Source: CAZALT01 sp964485515
GTDB taxonomy: Bacteria; Actinomycetota; Acidimicrobiia; Acidimicrobiales; Acidimicrobilacustridaceae
Direction: 5' to 3'
DNA: 21,671 nucleotides
Assembly: GCA_964485515.1 (NCBI GenBank)
Contig: CAZALT010000046.1
Location: forward strand, 1-21,671
Each line of letters opens with the position of its first letter. The first letter of the stretch is position 1. Shown here piece after piece: positions 1 to 8,127 of the stretch. A model generated the notes under the pieces. That model was not told the origin of the DNA, made no database searches, and worked only from the letters and a program-made list of their open reading frames with translations. The translations under genes were made by a program, and so were the position numbers.

Positions 1-1381
1 GCTCGGTGATCAACGACACGGTCGCATCGACGAGCACCTGGAGGTCGCGCTCGATCCCCTCGCCACCGGTGGACCACCCCGCACCGCCGCTCCCCCGCCG
101 CAGCCGCTGCCGGAGAACCCGCATCGGGAACGCCCGCTCCAGCGCCTCGATCGGGGTATTTCTCGTATTTGTCATGCCCGTCTGGGCGCCGCTCATGCCG
201 GGCGCGAACGGGCGGCCACCTTGTCCTCCGCCGACCGTCTCGTAGTACACCCAGGGCTCGTCGCCGTCGGTCGAGCCGATGAGGACGTTGTTCATCGTCC
301 CCTGCGACGCCGCACCGAGCAGGCCGTCGTCGATCTGGGCGAGCGCGCCGAGGCACACGTCGGCGACCCGCTGGCTCACCTCGACGTTGCCTGCTCCAAC
401 CGCGGTGGGTGGCAAGGCATCGACGATGGTTCCCGGGGTCGTGCGCACCGTGACCGGCCGGAGCGAGCCGCCGTTGCTGGGGAGCGTCGGATCGACGGCG
501 CAGCGAAGGGCGTAGGTGGCGGCGCTCACGGTCACCGCCCGGACCGCGTTCACGTTGCCCCGTCGCTGCTCGTCCGTGCCGTCGAAGTCGAAGGTGATCT
601 CGTCGCCCGCGACGGTCACCGTCACCTCGACGCGACCTGACCGCTGCTGCTCGGCACTCGGGCCGAACGAGTCGATGACGTCCTCGAACACCCAGGTCCC
701 GTCCGGCAGGGCTGTGAGCACCGCCCGCATCCTGCGCTCGCCATAGTCGAGCACCGCGTCGAGCGGCGCGTCGGCGAGTGCAGCGAGGCGCTCGACGCCG
801 ACGACGTTGGCCCCGACCTGGGCATCAAGGTCCCCCGCTCGCTCGGTCGGCGTCCGGGACTCGCGGCACACCAACGTCACGACCTCGGGCGTGAGCAGCA
901 TGGGGGAGAGCCGAAGCCCCTCTTCGGCGATGTCGATCGCATCGGCGGGCAACGAGCCCGGAGCGGTGCCGCCCACGTCGGCGTGGTGGGCTCGGTTCGC
1001 GGCCCATCCCACGAGTCGACGCGCGGTTGCTTCGCCGACGAAGCAAGGGGCGACGAGCGTGATGTCGTTGAGGTGGGTGCCCCCTTGGAACGGGTCGTTC
1101 AGGATCACCTGGTCGCCAGGATCCAAGTCCGCTCCCCGCCCGAATGCCTCGATCGCCGCGTGCACCGACGCGGGCATCGAGCCGAGGTGGACCGGGATGT
1201 GCTCAGCCTGCACGAGCAGCTCGCCATCCGCGGTGAACAGGGCCGCAGAGCAGTCGGCGCGCTCCTTGATGTTGGGGCTGAACGCGGAGCGCTGCAGCAC
1301 GGCCCCCATCTCCTCGGCGATACCGGTGAGGCGGGATATGAGGACCTGCAGCGCAGCGGGGTCGGGCCTCGACGAGGTCAC
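1..1381 (-). CDS. hyuB: Hydantoinase/oxoprolinase subunit B (HyuB), 3' end cut by window edge
   Basis: This is the B subunit of an ATP-dependent hydantoinase or 5-oxoprolinase type cyclic-amide hydrolase, which works with the HyuA subunit encoded just upstream. The frame reads open from a GTG at 1381 to the left edge, giving about 460 residues; family members are usually somewhat over 500, so the C-terminus is missing. Visible family hallmarks include an early RLTGIAEEMGAVLQRSAFS stretch, NIKERADCSAALF, the segment DPFQGGTHLNDI, and a glycine-rich ETVGGGQGGRP further on. The GTG overlaps the hyuA stop codon by four bases (GTGA), which implies translational coupling and fixes the start. The natural substrate cannot be read from the sequence; hydantoins, 5-oxoproline or N-methylhydantoins are all possible. 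Confidence 0.93.
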   Translation of the reverse strand, partial: MTSSRPDPAALQVLISRLTGIAEEMGAVLQRSAFSPNIKERADCSAALFTADGELLVQAEHIPVHLGSMPASVHAAIEAFGRGADLDPGDQVILNDPFQGGTHLNDITLVAPCFVGEATARRLVGWAANRAHHADVGGTAPGSLPADAIDIAEEGLRLSPMLLTPEVVTLVCRESRTPTERAGDLDAQVGANVVGVERLAALADAPLDAVLDYGERRMRAVLTALPDGTWVFEDVIDSFGPSAEQQRSGRVEVTVTVAGDEITFDFDGTDEQRRGNVNAVRAVTVSAATYALRCAVDPTLPSNGGSLRPVTVRTTPGTIVDALPPTAVGAGNVEVSQRVADVCLGALAQIDDGLLGAASQGTMNNVLIGSTDGDEPWVYYETVGGGQGGRPFAPGMSGAQTGMTNTRNTPIEALERAFPMRVLRQRLRRGSGGAGWSTGGEGIERDLQVLVDATVSLITE

Positions 1382-3192
1382 GAGCCTGACTCCACCCGCG
1401 TGAGCACCAGGGCGCCCGCGTCGCCGAGGTCGGCTCGCCAGCCGTCGGGGACCCAGATGGTGCAGTCCGGCTCGGCGATGACAGTGGGACCCACCGCGGT
1501 CTCCCGGTCGGGAGCATCGAGCGGGTCGATCTGGATCGAGGCCGACGCCCGGGCCCGGATGGCGACGACCTCGACCGGCTGATCGGGCCGGGCGTAGCCG
1601 TTGCGCCGCTGGTGCTCGGCGTGGAACGCACCGACCGAGGCGACCCGGATCTCGTGGCTCTGCCCGGCGTACCGGCAGTCGAGGAAGGTCTCACCCTGCA
1701 GGTCGGCTACGAGCTCGCTCCCCGCCATGAGCTGGGTGACGGCCTCTGCCGCCAGGGCGTTGCGCGCCGCGTCCAGCCCGGCATGGTCGAGCGGTGTGGC
1801 CCAGGAGCGGACGATGTCCACCTGCCGAGGCGCGGCGAGGATCCCGACGGCGGACAGCACCCCCGCGCGTGCGGGAACGATCACGCACGGCATGTCGAGC
1901 TCGTCGGCCAGGTCGCACGCGTGCAGCGGTCCGGCTCCACCGAACGCGACGAGGGCGAGCCCTCGGGGGTCAACGCCCCGTTCGATCGAGACCTTGCGCA
2001 GCGCCTGCACCATGGCCGCGTTCACGACGGCGATGACCCCTTCGGCGGTGACGCCGGCAGCATCCAGCGCGGCTTGAGCCGCACCTCGGTCGAGTTCGCC
2101 GATGCCGGGGAGCTCCCGGGCGGTGGCCAGGCGTCCGGCGACGAGATCGGCATCGGTCACCGTGGGCTCGCTGCCGCCATGTCCGTAGCAAGCCGGTCCC
2201 GGCACGGCGCCTGCGCTGCGGGGCCCGACGATGAGTGCGTCACCCGGGTCGAGCGCGGCGATCGACCCTCCGCCGGCACCGATGGTGTGGACGTCGAGCG
2301 AGGGCATCCGCACCGGGAACCCGGCGACGTCACGTTCCGCGGCCGGCTCGGGTCGGCCGTCGAGCACGAGGCACACGTCGGTGCTCGTGCCGCCCATGTC
2401 GAAGGTGATGGAGTCGCGGTACCCGTTCGCCACCGCGGCCGCGGCGCCGGCGGCCACTCCGCCGGCCGGGCCGGACAACAAGAGCGCGGCGGGTCGTTCG
2501 GCGACGTCGAGCGCGGGGATGAGACCGCCGGCGGAGGTCATCACGAGCACGTCATCCGCGGCGCTGGCGAGCGCCTGGAGGTAGGCGCGACAGATGGGTC
2601 GCAGGTAGGCGTTGACCACCGAGGTGACCGTGCGCTCGTACTCGCGGAACTCGGGGCTCAGGTCGAACGACGCGGTCACATCCAGGCCCTGAGCCTCGAT
2701 CGCACGAGCGACCTCCTGCTCGTGCCCGGGTTCGAGGTCGGCATGGATCAGGACGACCGCCACGGCGTCGACATCGACCCCAGATCCGGTCAGGTCGGGG
2801 ATCGTGGCGAGATCCACCGGGCGCAGCTCCGCCCCGTCGGCGGCCAAGCGCTCGTCCACGCCGAACCGCAGGGCACGCTCCACCAACGGTGCTGGCCGAT
2901 CGACGCGCTGGTCGTAGAGCGAGGGACGGTCCTGTCGGGCGATCTCGATGACGTCCTCGAACCCCGCGGTGGTCACCAGCGCAACCCGCGCCCCACGGCG
3001 CTCGAGCAGCGCGTTGGTGGCCACCGTCGTGCCGTGCGCCAGCTTGGACAGCGACTCGTCGCCGATCAGCTGCGCAACGCCGGATCGCACCGCTCGACCC
3101 GGGTCGTCGGGGGTGGACGGCACCTTCGTGATGCGCCCGTCGTCGGTGACGAGGTCGGTGAAGGTCCCACCCGTGTCACTCCCGATGCGCAC
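1378..3192 (-). CDS. hyuA: Hydantoinase/oxoprolinase subunit A (HyuA)
   Basis: This is the ATP-binding A subunit partnered with HyuB, in a family that hydrolyses cyclic amides with ATP. The protein is 604 residues. It opens with the N-terminal phosphate-binding motif GSDTGGTFTDLV and carries the second ASKHA-type motif FDMGGTSTDVCLV near the middle, followed by a Gly-rich GAGGGSIA segment and the VAFGGAGPLHACDLA motif. At 604 residues it is shorter than the roughly 650-700 usual for the family, so the C-terminal domain is compact, although the closing GDAGALVLTR stretch looks typical. The start is a GTG at 3192 with a TAGTCT -10 hexamer six bases upstream, so the mRNA is probably leaderless. 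The gene is followed directly by hyuB with a four-base overlap. Confidence 0.93.
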   Translation of the reverse strand: MRIGSDTGGTFTDLVTDDGRITKVPSTPDDPGRAVRSGVAQLIGDESLSKLAHGTTVATNALLERRGARVALVTTAGFEDVIEIARQDRPSLYDQRVDRPAPLVERALRFGVDERLAADGAELRPVDLATIPDLTGSGVDVDAVAVVLIHADLEPGHEQEVARAIEAQGLDVTASFDLSPEFREYERTVTSVVNAYLRPICRAYLQALASAADDVLVMTSAGGLIPALDVAERPAALLLSGPAGGVAAGAAAAVANGYRDSITFDMGGTSTDVCLVLDGRPEPAAERDVAGFPVRMPSLDVHTIGAGGGSIAALDPGDALIVGPRSAGAVPGPACYGHGGSEPTVTDADLVAGRLATARELPGIGELDRGAAQAALDAAGVTAEGVIAVVNAAMVQALRKVSIERGVDPRGLALVAFGGAGPLHACDLADELDMPCVIVPARAGVLSAVGILAAPRQVDIVRSWATPLDHAGLDAARNALAAEAVTQLMAGSELVADLQGETFLDCRYAGQSHEIRVASVGAFHAEHQRRNGYARPDQPVEVVAIRARASASIQIDPLDAPDRETAVGPTVIAEPDCTIWVPDGWRADLGDAGALVLTRVESGS

Positions 3193-3198
3193 CAGCCG

Positions 3199-3204
3199 AG
3201 ACTA
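3199..3204 (-). promoter_or_regulatory. Leaderless -10 hexamer of hyuA
   Basis: TAGTCT on the minus strand lies six bases before the GTG of hyuA. No Shine-Dalgarno sequence is present, which fits a transcript starting at or next to the start codon. Confidence 0.5.
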
Positions 3205-3233
3205 CCGACCCGACGTTGACCCGAGATCTCTCG

Positions 3234-3303
3234 CTTCTGGCGTCGATCGTCGTCGACTTCCGGGCAAGATCCACGCATCTCGAGGCGGAGCGTGGGCAAT
3301 TCG
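3234..3303 (+). repeat. Intergenic palindromic repeat family A, copy 1
   Basis: It begins with CTTCTGGCGTCGAT and ends with a doubled right arm (agatccacgcatctcgag, then gcaattcga), a degenerate version of the arrangement in copy 4. It fills most of the gap between the start of hyuA and the end of the RNase HI gene, which are on the same strand. Confidence 0.6.
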
Positions 3304-3315
3304 AGGCAAGCCCGG

Positions 3316-4377
3316 TCAGAACACGCTCGGTTCGACGACCCAGACGTCGTCGCCGAGCGCAGCCTCGGCCTTCTTGTGGAGCGCGCCGAGCGCGCCGTCC
3401 TTGCCGTCCCACACCACGACGGCTTCTGACGCGTTGGCCAGCAGCCAAGTGTCGAGCCGTGCCAAAGCGGCGCCGGCCTTGGGCTTGGATTCCGGCTCTC
3501 GACGCTGGATCGTGTACACGTCGAGAGCCCGGTCGGTGAGCGAACGGAACCGCGCTCGAGACGCCGACGGCCAGAGCTTGTCGGGGTTCGGGAACGGCAG
3601 CACGGCGATGAACGGGACATCGGCCTCGAGCGCCGCTTCGGCCGCGATCGTCTCGGCGCCGAGGCGCACCCCGCTCGCCACGCTCAGGTTCGGGAACATC
3701 TCGAGCTTGGCAGTGAAGATCTCCACGAGCTGCCGCCGGAGGTTGGCGGTCGTGAGGTTCTCGTCGTAACCACCCAGCTCTGGCGGGCGATGCCCGAACA
3801 CCGCGATCGAGTGGCCAGGCAGCTCGGGCACGACGACGGGCGGGCCGTCGTCGCCGCCGTCGCCGTCGCCGGCACCCGAGCTCGATCCGAAGGTGTCGGC
3901 AGGACCGAGCGTGTCGGGCGGGTGCTGACCGGAGCGAGCCTCCTGGTTGGTGGCCGCTTCCACCGCGAGTCGGTCGACGAGGTCGTTCATGCGGTCGCCG
4001 CTGTGGCCTTTGACCCAGCTGAACCGGACCTCGCCCGGTGTTCCGCGTCGCTCGAGGTAGAGCTCGATGAACGGCTCCCACAGGTCACGGTTGGCCACAG
4101 GCTTCTTGGCCGAGTTCGTCCAGCCGCGCTTGTGCCAGCCCTCGTACCACCTATCGTTGAAGCACTTCACGACATACGTGGAGTCGCTCACGACCTCGAG
4201 CGGACCGTCGATGGAGCGCACCGCGTCCCACGCCGCCATGATCTCCATGCGCTGGTTGGTGGAGTGCGCTTCGTATCCGCTGGCGAAGGCCCCGTCGGGC
4301 ACCGCCCACGCCCAGCCACCCGGGCCGGGGTTCCCGCTGCACGCGCCATCGGTGTACACGACCGTCATGGCCGGCAT
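3316..4377 (-). CDS. rnhA: Ribonuclease HI fused to a YpsA-type SLOG domain
   Basis: The N-terminal half (about residues 4-145) is a complete RNase HI, which cuts the RNA strand of RNA-DNA hybrids. The catalytic residues are visible: D10 in YTDGACSGNPG, E45 in MEIMAAW, D65 in SDSTYV, H125 in VKGHSGD and D135 in DRLA. A Gly/Asp/Pro linker (about 147-182) leads to a second domain (about 185-353) with the GHRPPELGGY and SGVRLGAE motifs and the PFPNPDKLW stretch of the YpsA/DUF1273 branch of the SLOG nucleotide-binding superfamily. RNase HI alone is about 150 residues, so this is a true fusion in one uninterrupted frame. The SLOG half may bind a nucleotide-like ligand; its role is unknown. Starts at 4377 or 4368 are both possible; a family A repeat ends nine bases upstream of the first. 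Confidence 0.9.
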   Translation of the reverse strand: MPAMTVVYTDGACSGNPGPGGWAWAVPDGAFASGYEAHSTNQRMEIMAAWDAVRSIDGPLEVVSDSTYVVKCFNDRWYEGWHKRGWTNSAKKPVANRDLWEPFIELYLERRGTPGEVRFSWVKGHSGDRMNDLVDRLAVEAATNQEARSGQHPPDTLGPADTFGSSSGAGDGDGGDDGPPVVVPELPGHSIAVFGHRPPELGGYDENLTTANLRRQLVEIFTAKLEMFPNLSVASGVRLGAETIAAEAALEADVPFIAVLPFPNPDKLWPSASRARFRSLTDRALDVYTIQRREPESKPKAGAALARLDTWLLANASEAVVVWDGKDGALGALHKKAEAALGDDVWVVEPSVF

Positions 4378-4385
4378 GTCTACCG

Positions 4386-4435
4386 CTTCTGGCGTCGATC
4401 TCGCGCGGAAGTCGCTCGAAATCGACGCAATTCGG
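4386..4435 (+). repeat. Intergenic palindromic repeat family A, copy 2
   Basis: The arms are CTTCTGGCGTCGATC and AAATCGACGCAATTCGG, with the inverted core GCGTCGAT/ATCGACGC. It sits between the divergent starts of the RNase HI gene and aceE, so it cannot be a simple terminator. The remaining bases to 4578 show no other clear signal apart from a weak AGGA 19 bases before aceE. Confidence 0.7.
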
Positions 4436-4578
4436 ACGGAAGTGGCGCTCCCCGCACACCGTTCGGGCCGCGGGGCGCACGAGACGTCATCAGCCGTTCA
4501 CCACCTACCCACCGGTAACCGGGTGAACAGCGGCATGATGGAGCGAGACCCCAGCAGGAAAGCGAGTCCCTCGCGAGC

Positions 4579-7329
4579 ATGATCCTCGACCACTTCGCCC
4601 ACCAGCTCCCCGACAACGACCCCACCGAGACCGACGAGTGGCTCGACTCGCTCGACGCCGTCGTCGACGCCAAGGGCAAGACCCGAGCGCGCTTCCTCCT
4701 CGCCAAGCTCACCGAGCGAGCCCGCGAGCGCCAGGTCGGAACACCTGCCGAGGTCAACACGCCCTACGTCAACACCATCCCCACCGACGAACAACCGTGG
4801 TTCCCCGGCGACGACTACATCGAGAAGCGCATCCGCGCCTTCATCCGCTGGAACGCCGCGGTGATGGTCGTCTACGCCAACAAGAAGGCCGAAGGCATCG
4901 GTGGCCACCTCTCGTCGTTCGCCTCGTCAGCTGCGCTCTACGAGGTCGGCTTCAACTGGTTCTTCCGGGGCAAGGAAGACGGCCTGGCCGGCGACAACAT
5001 CTACATCCAGGGCCACGCCGCTCCCGGCATCTACGCCCGGTCGTTCCTCGAGCGGCGCCTCGACGAGCACCACCTCGACAACTTCCGCCAGGAGATCGGC
5101 GGCGCCGGCCTCTCGTCGTACCCCCACCCGCGGCTCATGCCCGAGTACTGGGAGTACCCCACCGTCTCGATGGGCCTCGGGCCGATCAACTCCATCTACC
5201 AAGCTCGCTTCAACCGCTACCTGCACCATCGCAAGCTCGACGACACCAGCGAGTCACGGGTGTGGTGCTTCCTCGGCGATGGCGAGACCGATGAACCCGA
5301 GACCCTCGGGTCCATCTCGCTCGCCGGGCGCGAAGGCCTCGACAACCTCACGTGGGTCATCAACTGCAACCTGCAGCGCCTCGATGGCCCGGTGCGCGGC
5401 AACGGCAAGATCATCCAGGAGCTCGAGTCCACCTTCCGGGGCGCGGGCTGGAACGTCATCAAGGTCATCTGGGGCAAGGGTTGGGACGACCTGCTCGCCC
5501 GCGACGTCGACGGTCTGCTGCTCCACAAGATGAACACCACCGTCGACGGCGACTTCCAGCGCTACGCGGTGTCCGACGGCGCCCACATCCGCGACCACTT
5601 CTTCGGCCCCGACCCGCGCCTGCGCAAGCTCGTCGACCACCTCTCCGACGAAGAGCTCCGGGCGCTGCCCCGCGGTGGCCACGACTACGGCAAGCTCTAC
5701 GCCGCCTACAAGGCGGCCACCGAGCAGCGCGGTGCCCCCACCGTCATCCTCGCCAAGACGGTGAAGGGCTGGGCGCTCGGCGCCGACGTCGAGGGACGCA
5801 ACGCCACCCACCAGATCAAGAAGATGACCGTCGACCAGCTCAAGGCGCTGCGCGAACGGCTCCACATGGAGGATCTCGTCCCCGACGCCGCCTTCGAGGG
5901 CGACGAGCCGCCCTACTACCGCCCCGCCGAGGACTCGCCCGAGTACCAGTACCTCATGAAGCGCCGCAAGGCGCTCGACGGTCCCCTCCCGAGCCGCGTG
6001 GTCCAGACCAAGCGTCCGCTCACGCTGCCCGAGCCCAGCGAGTTCGCCGAGCTCGACAAGGGTTCAGGGGGCCGTGAGGTGTCCACCACCATGGCCTTCA
6101 CCGGCCTGCTGCGCACCCTCACCCGCAGTGCCGGGTTCGGGCCGAGGGTCGTGCCCATCATCCCCGACGAAGCCCGCACCTTCGGCATGGACGCCCTGTT
6201 CCGCGAGCTGAAGATCTACGCGTCGCACGGCCAGCTCTACGAACCGGTCGACGCCTCGATGCTGCTCAGCTACGTCGAGTCGAAGGACGGCCAGATCCTC
6301 GAGGAGGGCATCACCGAAGCCGGCGGTCTCGCCAGCTTCACCACGGCCGGCACGGCCTATGCCACCCGCGGCGTACCCGTCGTCCCGTTCTTCATCTTCT
6401 ACTCGATGTTCGGCTTCCAGCGCGTCGGCGACCTCATCTGGGCCGCGGCCGACGCCGGCGCCAAGGGCTTCCTCGTCGGCGCCACCGCAGGACGCACCAC
6501 CCTCGCCGGCGAGGGCCTCCAGCACCAGGACGGTCACAGCCTCGTGCTCGCCTCCACCGTGCCCACGTGCATGGCCTACGACCCGGCGTTCGCCTACGAG
6601 ATGGGATCGATCATCCAGACGGGCATCCACCGCATGTACGGAGGCCCGGACAACCTCGGCGACCCCGCGCTGACCACCGGCGCCAACTCGGCTGGTGGGA
6701 CGAACGTCTTCTACTACCTCACCGCCTACAACGAGAACTACGCCATGCCCTCCCGTCCCGACGCCGCGACCGACGAAGCCATCGCGGCGGGCATCTACAA
6801 GTGGGCTGACGCACCCGAGGGCTACGAGTCCCAGGCCACCATCCTCTTCAGCGGTTCGGCCCATCTCGCGGCCCGTGCTGCCCAGGCCGAGCTGGCCGAG
6901 CACCACGGAATAGGCGCCGAGCTGTGGAGTGTCACGTCCTACAAGGCGCTGCGCGAGGAGGCGTTGGCCGTCGAGCGGCGCAACCGCCTGCATCCGCTCG
7001 ACGATCCCGAGACCGCCCACATCACCCAGGTGCTCGCCCACAGCTCGGGTCCGATCATCGCCGTCACCGACTTCATGAAGTCGGTCCCGGATCAGATCTC
7101 CCGGTTCGTGCCGGCCGGTCGCTCCTTCGTCCCGCTCGGCACCGACGGCTTCGGCCGGAGCGACACCCGCGACGCGCTGCGCCGGTTCTTCGAGACCGAC
7201 AGCGCCCACGTCCAGGTGGCGACGCTCGCGGCCCTCGCCGATGCTGGCGCCGTCGATCGGTCGGCCGTTGCCGATTGCATCAAGCGCACCGACATCGACC
7301 CGGACACCGCGGATCCCATCACCCGCTGA
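4579..7329 (+). CDS. aceE: Pyruvate dehydrogenase E1 component, homodimeric type
   Basis: This is the thiamine-diphosphate-dependent E1 of the pyruvate dehydrogenase complex. It decarboxylates pyruvate and passes the acetyl group to the lipoyl domain of E2, linking glycolysis to the TCA cycle. At 916 residues it has the full length of the single-chain AceE family. The ThDP/Mg motif is GDGETDEPE (233-241) followed by NCNLQRLDGPVRGN; IGGHLSSFASSA and IYIQGHAAPGIYAR lie in the N-terminal domain, and the transketolase pyrimidine-type domain with the AGEGLQHQDGHS stretch follows. No gene for E2 or E3 is adjacent, as is common for actinobacterial aceE. The ATG at 4579 is the first in-frame start; its ribosome-binding site is weak. 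Confidence 0.97.
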   Translation: MILDHFAHQLPDNDPTETDEWLDSLDAVVDAKGKTRARFLLAKLTERARERQVGTPAEVNTPYVNTIPTDEQPWFPGDDYIEKRIRAFIRWNAAVMVVYANKKAEGIGGHLSSFASSAALYEVGFNWFFRGKEDGLAGDNIYIQGHAAPGIYARSFLERRLDEHHLDNFRQEIGGAGLSSYPHPRLMPEYWEYPTVSMGLGPINSIYQARFNRYLHHRKLDDTSESRVWCFLGDGETDEPETLGSISLAGREGLDNLTWVINCNLQRLDGPVRGNGKIIQELESTFRGAGWNVIKVIWGKGWDDLLARDVDGLLLHKMNTTVDGDFQRYAVSDGAHIRDHFFGPDPRLRKLVDHLSDEELRALPRGGHDYGKLYAAYKAATEQRGAPTVILAKTVKGWALGADVEGRNATHQIKKMTVDQLKALRERLHMEDLVPDAAFEGDEPPYYRPAEDSPEYQYLMKRRKALDGPLPSRVVQTKRPLTLPEPSEFAELDKGSGGREVSTTMAFTGLLRTLTRSAGFGPRVVPIIPDEARTFGMDALFRELKIYASHGQLYEPVDASMLLSYVESKDGQILEEGITEAGGLASFTTAGTAYATRGVPVVPFFIFYSMFGFQRVGDLIWAAADAGAKGFLVGATAGRTTLAGEGLQHQDGHSLVLASTVPTCMAYDPAFAYEMGSIIQTGIHRMYGGPDNLGDPALTTGANSAGGTNVFYYLTAYNENYAMPSRPDAATDEAIAAGIYKWADAPEGYESQATILFSGSAHLAARAAQAELAEHHGIGAELWSVTSYKALREEALAVERRNRLHPLDDPETAHITQVLAHSSGPIIAVTDFMKSVPDQISRFVPAGRSFVPLGTDGFGRSDTRDALRRFFETDSAHVQVATLAALADAGAVDRSAVADCIKRTDIDPDTADPITR

Positions 7330-7351
7330 CCCGCTCCCGGCCCACCGCACT

Positions 7352-7407
7352 GCCGAACTGGCTGGGAAGACCCGGGCCATTCGGCGTATGTACCCAGCCA
7401 GTTCGGT
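7352..7407 (+). repeat. Palindromic repeat family B, copy 1
   Basis: A perfect 14-bp inverted repeat (CCGAACTGGCTGGG at 7353-7366, CCCAGCCAGTTCGG at 7393-7406) encloses a 26-base core containing GGGCCATTCGGCGTAT. It lies 23 bases after the aceE stop and could act as its terminator hairpin. Part of the core (CGGGCCATTCGGC) recurs at about 7439-7451, just before the -10 of the next gene. Confidence 0.75.
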
Positions 7408-7453
7408 CGTGCTTCGTTGCGATGGGGACGGGCCGCGCGGGCCATTCGGCCGG

Positions 7454-7459
7454 TAGGGT
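7454..7459 (+). promoter_or_regulatory. Leaderless -10 hexamer of the HhH-GPD gene
   Basis: TAGGGT lies seven bases before the ATG at 7467, and no Shine-Dalgarno sequence is present. The same hexamer with the same spacing precedes sufD. Confidence 0.5.
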
Positions 7460-7466
7460 TCCGACC

Positions 7467-8078
7467 ATGGCTGCACGGACCAAGAAGTCGGCTTCAACGC
7501 TGAACGGCGATCTGTTCATCACCGGTGATCCCGACGCCGACACGCTGCTCAACACCGACCCCCTCGCGCTGCTGCTCGGCATGCTGCTCGACCAGCAGGT
7601 CCCCATGGAGTGGGCCTTCAAGGGCCCCTTCACCCTCCAGGGTCGCCTCGGCGGCACGCTTGACGCCAACGCCATCGCCGCCATGGATCCCGACGAGTTC
7701 GTCGCCGCGTTCACCGACAAGCCGGCGCTGCACCGGTTCCCGGGGTCGATGGGCAAGCGAGCCCACGCCCTGTGCGTCGCCATCTCCGAGGCCTACGACG
7801 GAGACGCCGCCCGCATCTGGACCGAAGCCGCCGACGGCACGGACCTCTACGGCCGACTGCGCGAGCTGCCGGGCTACGGCGACGAGAAGACCCGTATCTT
7901 CATGGCCATCCTCGCCAAGCGCATGGGCATCGAGCTGGCCGGTTGGGAAGACGCCGCCACCCCGTTCTCCGACGCCACGCCCCGGTCGGTCGCCGACATC
8001 CACGACACCGCCACCCTGGCCAAGGTCCGTGAGTTCAAGAAGATGAAGAAGGCTCAGGGCAAAGCCAAGACCGACTGA
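7467..8078 (+). CDS. HhH-GPD family base-excision-repair-type protein
   Basis: This is a 203-residue protein of the actinobacterial HhH-GPD family annotated as a base-excision DNA repair protein; its activity is not established for the family as far as I know. The N-terminal part has LLLGMLLDQQVPMEWAF, typical of the group, and the helix-hairpin-helix is LRELPGYGDEKTRIFMAIL (about residues 130-148). The C-terminus is Lys-rich (KKMKKAQGKAK), consistent with DNA binding. A longer in-frame reading upstream runs through aceE and is not used: the ATG at 7467 has a leaderless -10 and begins the conserved sequence. It ends 30 bases before the convergent stop of the next gene. Confidence 0.85.
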   Translation: MAARTKKSASTLNGDLFITGDPDADTLLNTDPLALLLGMLLDQQVPMEWAFKGPFTLQGRLGGTLDANAIAAMDPDEFVAAFTDKPALHRFPGSMGKRAHALCVAISEAYDGDAARIWTEAADGTDLYGRLRELPGYGDEKTRIFMAILAKRMGIELAGWEDAATPFSDATPRSVADIHDTATLAKVREFKKMKKAQGKAKTD

Positions 8079-8081
8079 GGC

Positions 8082-8127
8082 GGTCGCCAAGACCCGTCGA
8101 TCGATCGGTCACGGGCTCCAGGCGACC
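8082..8127. terminator. Possible bidirectional hairpin between convergent genes
   Basis: Nested inverted repeats GGTCGCC/GGCGACC (8082-8088 and 8121-8127) and CCCGT/ACGGG (8093-8097 and 8111-8115) straddle the 30-base gap between two convergent stops. No T-tract is present on either side, so this is a weak call. Confidence 0.3.

Noticed and set aside
1612..3219. Long plus-strand reading (535 codons) opposite hyuA
   Set aside because: It mirrors the codon periodicity of hyuA, which has clear family motifs; the antisense product matches nothing I know.
6924..7466. N-terminal extension of the HhH-GPD gene
   Set aside because: It runs through the 3' end of aceE in another frame and through repeat B; the ATG at 7467 has a -10 hexamer and begins the family sequence.
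6064..7497. Long minus-strand reading (477 codons) opposite aceE
   Set aside because: Antisense shadow of a high-GC gene; the product is Gly/Val/Arg-rich with no domain.
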